A DNA stretch of 10,172 nucleotides from Bacteroidales bacterium. GTDB taxonomy: Bacteria > Bacteroidota > Bacteroidia > Bacteroidales > Muribaculaceae. The notes below the pieces were generated by a model. That model made no database searches, had not been told where the DNA came from, and saw only the letters and a list, made by a program, of their open reading frames with translations. Positions within the stretch are counted from its first letter, which is position 1, and each line of letters starts with the position of its first letter. Positions 6,586-10,172 of this stretch are shown here, piece after piece. Where the stretch lies: positions 1-10,172 of the forward strand of contig CAAEIL010000273.1 in the NCBI GenBank assembly GCA_900755985.1, in the 5' to 3' direction. The translations under genes and the position numbers were made by a program.

Positions 6586-7452
6586 TTACTCGCGGATAAG
6601 GTCATCTACACCTTTTATACTTTCAATTTTTTTGAATTTGGACCATGGTGAGGTCTGACGGTATTTTTCGGCCGAAGGTTCATAGACACTCAGGACTGAG
6701 TTATTGAAAACATTATCATCAAATGCCCCCAGCCCCACGTGCGGAGGGTTAAAAGTTTCACACTTTATTTCTTTTATGTCGGGACATCCCGAAAATGAAA
6801 ATTCACCTATATCTCTAATACTAAGACTAAATTCAAGACTCGTTAATGATTTACAGTCGAAAAATGCACTGTTGCCGATGTCTCTTAAAAAAACATCTTG
6901 CGTCGGAGCGTTTTTAAGACTTAGACATGACATGAATGCTTCGGAGCCAATTGAGGTAATTCTCTTGAATTCTGCACTTTCTAATTTATAGCAAAATGCA
7001 AAGCATGAAAAAGGTATATTTTGTTCTGATGCATCCCATTTTACTTTTTTCATTTTAGGACATGACATAAATGCTGAATAGCCAACAGCTTGTACATTTT
7101 CAGGAATATAAACTTCCTCGAGTTTCAGACAGTGTGCAAAGGCATATTCTTCGATGAAAGTGACAGTTTCAGGGATATTAACATGTTTGATGCCGCTACC
7201 ATAGAATGCTTTCGCTCCTACGCCGACAACCTCATATTCCTCTCCTTCAAATTTTACTTTTGAGGGAATATCACCATTGGTACTCGGTATCGGCAAATTG
7301 GTATTTTCTTCCATCGCACCATGCGTGATCATTACTTTTTTTTGCATGTGATCGGTTAGTTTATAATAATTCCCGTCTTTAAAAAAGTCTGCCGAATATC
7401 CGTAATTACATCCCATGAATATTACGATTGTTGCAAATAATTTTTTTAGCAT
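6586..7452 (-). CDS. Secreted BspA-type leucine-rich repeat (LRR_5) protein
   Basis: The 288-residue product starts with a signal peptide: Lys3-Lys4, a hydrophobic core at about 5-13, and a probable cut after A21 (G-Y-S-A, then D-F-F). A Cys at 15 makes a lipoprotein conceivable, but the lipobox is poor. Residues about 72-245 contain six or seven LRR_5 units of the pattern I-G-x-x-AF-x-x-C-x-x-L with intervening I-P-E/strand segments, for example IEEYAFAHCLKLEEVYIPE and VGYSAFMSCPKM. The end (VYEPSAEKYRQTSPWSKFKKI, about 257-276) is the usual closing cap of such proteins. Members of this class in oral and gut Bacteroidales bind host or microbial surfaces. No sorting domain is seen, so its final location is uncertain. 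It is transcribed in the same direction as the sigma unit, 150 bases away, and probably independently. No direct link to the TIR unit is seen. Confidence 0.88.
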   Translation of the reverse strand: MLKKLFATIVIFMGCNYGYSADFFKDGNYYKLTDHMQKKVMITHGAMEENTNLPIPSTNGDIPSKVKFEGEEYEVVGVGAKAFYGSGIKHVNIPETVTFIEEYAFAHCLKLEEVYIPENVQAVGYSAFMSCPKMKKVKWDASEQNIPFSCFAFCYKLESAEFKRITSIGSEAFMSCLSLKNAPTQDVFLRDIGNSAFFDCKSLTSLEFSLSIRDIGEFSFSGCPDIKEIKCETFNPPHVGLGAFDDNVFNNSVLSVYEPSAEKYRQTSPWSKFKKIESIKGVDDLIRE

Positions 7453-7514
7453 CTTGATATAAATTTATAATTATTATTGTCTTAAGTTTTGATTCCTTAA
7501 ACATTAATTATCTG

Positions 7515-7545
7515 CAAATGCAATGTTTATATATAAAGACACAAA
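7515..7545 (-). promoter_or_regulatory. Possible promoter of the LRR protein gene
   Basis: On the minus strand TTTG (7545-7542) is followed after 19 bases by TGCATTTG (7522-7515), one mismatch from TAnnTTTG. The leader to the ATG would be about 55-60 bases. It is the best -7/-33 pair in this interval, but the second base of the -7 box is wrong. Confidence 0.35.
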
Positions 7546-7722
7546 TGCCCGTAGCAAATCTATCACTTGCAAGAAAAAAATGCATCCATGATGAAGTTAT
7601 TTAGCATTTCAAATGATTTTTTATACACCCCATTGGCTATATTATGCCGGCCAATACGCGATGTTTTCTATTAATTATTGTTAATTCAAGATGTTTCAGG
7701 TCGGCACTTTCGGCTTTTTTAG

Positions 7723-7730
7723 TAATTTTG
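7723..7730 (+). promoter_or_regulatory. Possible -7 box of the glutamine synthetase gene
   Basis: TAATTTTG matches TAnnTTTG exactly and lies 48 bases before the ATG. No TTTG is found 19-21 bases upstream, so this is only half of a promoter. The remaining DNA at 7453-7778 is AT-rich and shows no gene. Confidence 0.3.
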
Positions 7731-7778
7731 GAGGCAATTCATTAGCAAAATAACAATAATCTCATAGCCTTATATACC

Positions 7779-9278
7779 ATGGATAACAGTTTGCTCCTCA
7801 ACAAAAACCGCATTGTATCATACTTAGGCAAGGCGCAAAACAGTTTCACTCGCGAAGACATCATAAAATACATTGTTGACAACAACATCGAGATGGTCAA
7901 CTTTATGTACCCGGCGGCTGACGGTCGACTCAAAACGCTTAACTTTGTCATTAACGACATGGAGTATCTTCAAACCATACTGACACTGGGCGAACGCGTT
8001 GACGGCTCGTCTCTTTTTCCTTTCATCTCGGCATCATCAAGCGACCTTTATGTTCTGCCCCGTTTCTCCACTGCTTTTCTCGACCCGTTTGCTCCGATAC
8101 CTACGGTGAGCATGCTTTGCTCATATTTCGATAAAGACGGACATCCGCTCGAAAGTTCTCCGCAATATATACTCGACCGCGCATGCAAAGAATTTACCAA
8201 AGCAACGGGAATGGAGTTCCAGGCGATGGGCGAACTCGAATATTATGTCATAACCCCCGACGACGGTTCATTCCCCGCCACAGACCAACGAGGATACCAC
8301 GAGTCAGCGCCATTTGCCAAGGGCGGCGACTTCCGTACACGATGCATGCAATACATAGCTCAGACCGGTGGGCAGATTAAGTACGGACACTCCGAGGTTG
8401 GCAACTTCACGCTCGACGGTATTGTTTACGAACAGAACGAAATCGAATTCCTGCCCGTTGACGCACGTCAGGCTGCCGACCAGCTTATGCTTGCCAAATG
8501 GGTTATACGCAACCTCGCCCACATCGAAGGCCACGATATAAGTTTTGCTCCTAAAATTATTGCCGGCAAAGCCGGTTCGGGGCTGCACATACACATGCGC
8601 ATACTCCGCGACGGCAAATCGATGATGCTCGACTCTAACAGAAAAATCTCAGAAACAGCACGTAGAGCCATCGCCGGTCTTATGGAATTGGCTCCCGCAA
8701 TCACTGCTTTCGGCAACACAAATCCGACATCCTATTTCCGTCTTGTCCCTCACCAGGAAGCACCGACCAACGTCTGCTGGGGCGACCGCAACCGTTCGGT
8801 ACTCGTACGTGTTCCTCTGGGGTGGACTGCCGAAGCCGACATGTGCGCCGAGCTTAATCCCGGTACTCGCGAACTTCATCTCGACACCTCGCTCAAACAG
8901 ACTTTCGAAATTCGCTCAGCCGACGGCTCGGCCGACATATATCTTCTCATGGCTTCGCTCGCTGTCGCACTCCGCTATGGTCTCGAAATGGATAACGCTC
9001 TCGAAATTGCAGAGCGTAACTATGTAGATGTCAACATCCACCGTGCCGAGAATGCTGACATACTCAAGCGGTTGAAACAGCTGCCCGTCAGCTGCGCCGC
9101 CTCCGCAGACTGTCTTGAAGCTGCACGCAATATATTCCAGGCTCGTGGTGTCTTCGCGCCGGCACTTGTCGACGGACAAATCAAACGCCTGCGCTCTTAC
9201 GACCAAAACGAAGCAGATGCCGCCCTCCATGACCCGGCTCTCATGCTTTCGCTCGTCCGTCGCTTCTTCCATTGCTGA
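7779..9278 (+). CDS. Glutamine synthetase family protein
   Basis: This 499-residue protein has the full glutamine synthetase layout: a beta-grasp N-terminal domain (about 30-110, with VDGSSLFPF at 74-82) and a catalytic domain. Expected active-site segments are present in order: GELEYYV (metal ligands E152 and E154), EQNEIEF (E221), GSGLHIHM (H270), DRNRSVLVRVP (R339 region) and FEIRSADGSADIYL (E377, R379). The family joins ammonia and glutamate using ATP in the cytoplasm; some relatives act on other amines. The latter possibility stays open because the last block differs from the usual R-x-P-D form. The adenylylation-site motif NLYDLP of enteric enzymes is not seen. Higher GC content and regular codon use set it apart from the AT-rich toxin cassette, suggesting a long-resident gene. 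It stands alone, with a terminator directly after it. I give no symbol because Bacteroidales carry several GS types. Confidence 0.93.
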   Translation: MDNSLLLNKNRIVSYLGKAQNSFTREDIIKYIVDNNIEMVNFMYPAADGRLKTLNFVINDMEYLQTILTLGERVDGSSLFPFISASSSDLYVLPRFSTAFLDPFAPIPTVSMLCSYFDKDGHPLESSPQYILDRACKEFTKATGMEFQAMGELEYYVITPDDGSFPATDQRGYHESAPFAKGGDFRTRCMQYIAQTGGQIKYGHSEVGNFTLDGIVYEQNEIEFLPVDARQAADQLMLAKWVIRNLAHIEGHDISFAPKIIAGKAGSGLHIHMRILRDGKSMMLDSNRKISETARRAIAGLMELAPAITAFGNTNPTSYFRLVPHQEAPTNVCWGDRNRSVLVRVPLGWTAEADMCAELNPGTRELHLDTSLKQTFEIRSADGSADIYLLMASLAVALRYGLEMDNALEIAERNYVDVNIHRAENADILKRLKQLPVSCAASADCLEAARNIFQARGVFAPALVDGQIKRLRSYDQNEADAALHDPALMLSLVRRFFHC

Positions 9279-9292
9279 CAAACACTTACCGC

Positions 9293-9340
9293 AGCCGGAG
9301 ACAAACACCCCCAAAATGTGTTTATCTCCGGCTTTCTTGT
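9293..9340 (+). terminator. Hairpin terminator after the glutamine synthetase gene
   Basis: AGCCGGAGA (9293-9301) pairs with TCTCCGGCT (9325-9333). After one C/A mismatch, AAACAC (9303-9308) pairs with GTGTTT (9318-9323), leaving a loop of nine bases. TTCTTGTCT follows. The stem is strong, the T-tract moderate. It starts 15 bases after the stop codon. Confidence 0.85.
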
Positions 9341-9389
9341 CTATATACAGCAATACAGTTGTTTTTACACTAAATGGAAACAACGACTT

Positions 9390-10067
9390 TCAGCTTCTTG
9401 GAATATGTATGGGGCAAGTATAGAACTTGACGGTGCTTTTGACTTTATTGCAGAGAATATTGGCAGGAGTGAGCTTGTCGTATTCCGGATATAACAAAAC
9501 GCACGGGGCGATGGGCAATGCGTCTTCATCAGTACAATCATATCCAAGGACAGAAAGGTAGTACTTGTCGGGATAACGCAACCACAGATAGATACTTACG
9601 GCATTTGTTGTCTGAATATGCGATTTCCAGTTACCTGGGTCATGAGCCGCACGTATGGACTCGGAGTTGTCAATGAAATCTTTGACCCGCTTCTCAAGAC
9701 TCCGACTCTCATCAAATAGATTTTCAAACATTTGCCTTACTTCGCCGGAGGCTACGCGCGCAAAGTTAATAAGCATCGAACGAGGATACGAACTCATCGA
9801 CGCCAGAAGATTTGCGGTTTTGGCCGTCGCAAACTCAATCATTGATGCCAGGTTATTGTCACCTAAATTCCAATGATTCTGAAACCACTGCACAGCTTCC
9901 CATTTGTATTTTTCGTCCGCCCAATGGCGTTCAAACTCAGCTATATATCTTTCTACAGCATCTTGTATAACAAGATCTTCCAATGCCTGAACAATTTCCT
10001 TGCGCAGAGTCCATTCGTATTGCTTTTTGCCATTGACATTTATATTTCTACCCTGCTCCATAATCAC
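9390..10067 (-). CDS. McrB-family N-terminal domain protein, apparently truncated (no AAA+ domain)
   Basis: Residues about 40-170 of this 225-residue product match the N-terminal region that I know from large McrB-family restriction proteins of Bacteroidetes and Firmicutes: EKYKWEAVQWFQNHWNL at 52-68, a segment with NLLAS and YPRSM-x-x-NFA (about 87-103), R-x-MF-x-x-L-x-DES, then NAVSIYLWLRYPDKYY at 155-170. In full-length proteins this precedes an AAA+ GTPase motor with Walker motifs. Here the sequence diverges after Y170 and ends about 55 residues later, with no Walker A or B. The other two frames downstream do not restore the match, so a simple frameshift does not explain it. It may be a decayed restriction gene or a free-standing domain. 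The start could also be the second Met (M3). It converges on the glutamine synthetase gene. No good promoter was found in the 105 bases up to the window edge. Confidence 0.7.
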   Translation of the reverse strand: MIMEQGRNINVNGKKQYEWTLRKEIVQALEDLVIQDAVERYIAEFERHWADEKYKWEAVQWFQNHWNLGDNNLASMIEFATAKTANLLASMSSYPRSMLINFARVASGEVRQMFENLFDESRSLEKRVKDFIDNSESIRAAHDPGNWKSHIQTTNAVSIYLWLRYPDKYYLSVLGYDCTDEDALPIAPCVLLYPEYDKLTPANILCNKVKSTVKFYTCPIHIPRS

Positions 10068-10172
10068 AGGCCAAAATCATTAATGTCCCATTAAAATCGG
10101 GAAGAGTACTTTGAAATCGTTGAAATTTAGTTTGTTGCAAAGGTTTTGCGGCCGAACGGACTTGATTTGCTA

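Noticed and set aside
8916..9383. Long minus-strand frame opposite the end of the glutamine synthetase gene
   Set aside because: It is antisense to conserved catalytic segments and runs through the terminator hairpin.
10068..10090. TGATTTTG as a -7 box for the McrB-like gene
   Set aside because: It has one mismatch, no TTTG at the correct distance and leaves almost no leader.

Overview
The window looks like an accessory stretch of a gut Bacteroidales chromosome, most likely Bacteroidaceae or Muribaculaceae-like. Three signs point there. Two putative promoters fit the Bacteroidetes pattern TTTG-N19/20-TAnnTTTG. Strong Shine-Dalgarno sequences are absent. The protein families are also typical: Rhs proteins with swapped tails, BspA-type leucine-rich repeats and ECF sigma/regulator pairs. 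No rRNA, tRNA, CRISPR array or intact insertion sequence was seen.

Bases 1-1252 hold the end of an Rhs polymorphic toxin. Its variable tail resembles the catalytic end of colicin M, which cleaves lipid II. It is followed after 15 bases by a small membrane-anchored protein that fits the role of immunity protein. Bases 1253-1764 hold no convincing gene but contain a GC-richer block that looks like a remnant. Bases 1765-2460 encode a lipoprotein whose folded part resembles the periplasmic P1 head of SecD, without any membrane channel part.

Bases 6466 down to 2540 (minus strand) form the most interesting unit. A good Bacteroidetes promoter drives an ECF-like sigma factor. Its stop overlaps the start of a second gene encoding an anti-sigma-like N-terminus, a papain/C39-like domain, a ryanodine-receptor (RyR) repeat domain and a C-terminal zinc ribbon. 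After 138 bases comes a membrane protein with an N-terminal TIR domain and a large beta-propeller-like C-terminal region. The layout suggests sensing, transcriptional control and a TIR output, but no function is shown by sequence alone.

Bases 7452 down to 6586 encode a secreted BspA-type LRR_5 protein. Bases 7779-9278 encode a glutamine synthetase family enzyme, the most housekeeping-like gene here, closed by a clear hairpin terminator. Bases 10067 down to 9390 encode what looks like only the N-terminal domain of a McrB-family restriction protein, without the AAA+ GTPase motor. The Rhs cassette, the TIR operon and the McrB stub together suggest a conflict/defence-rich region.
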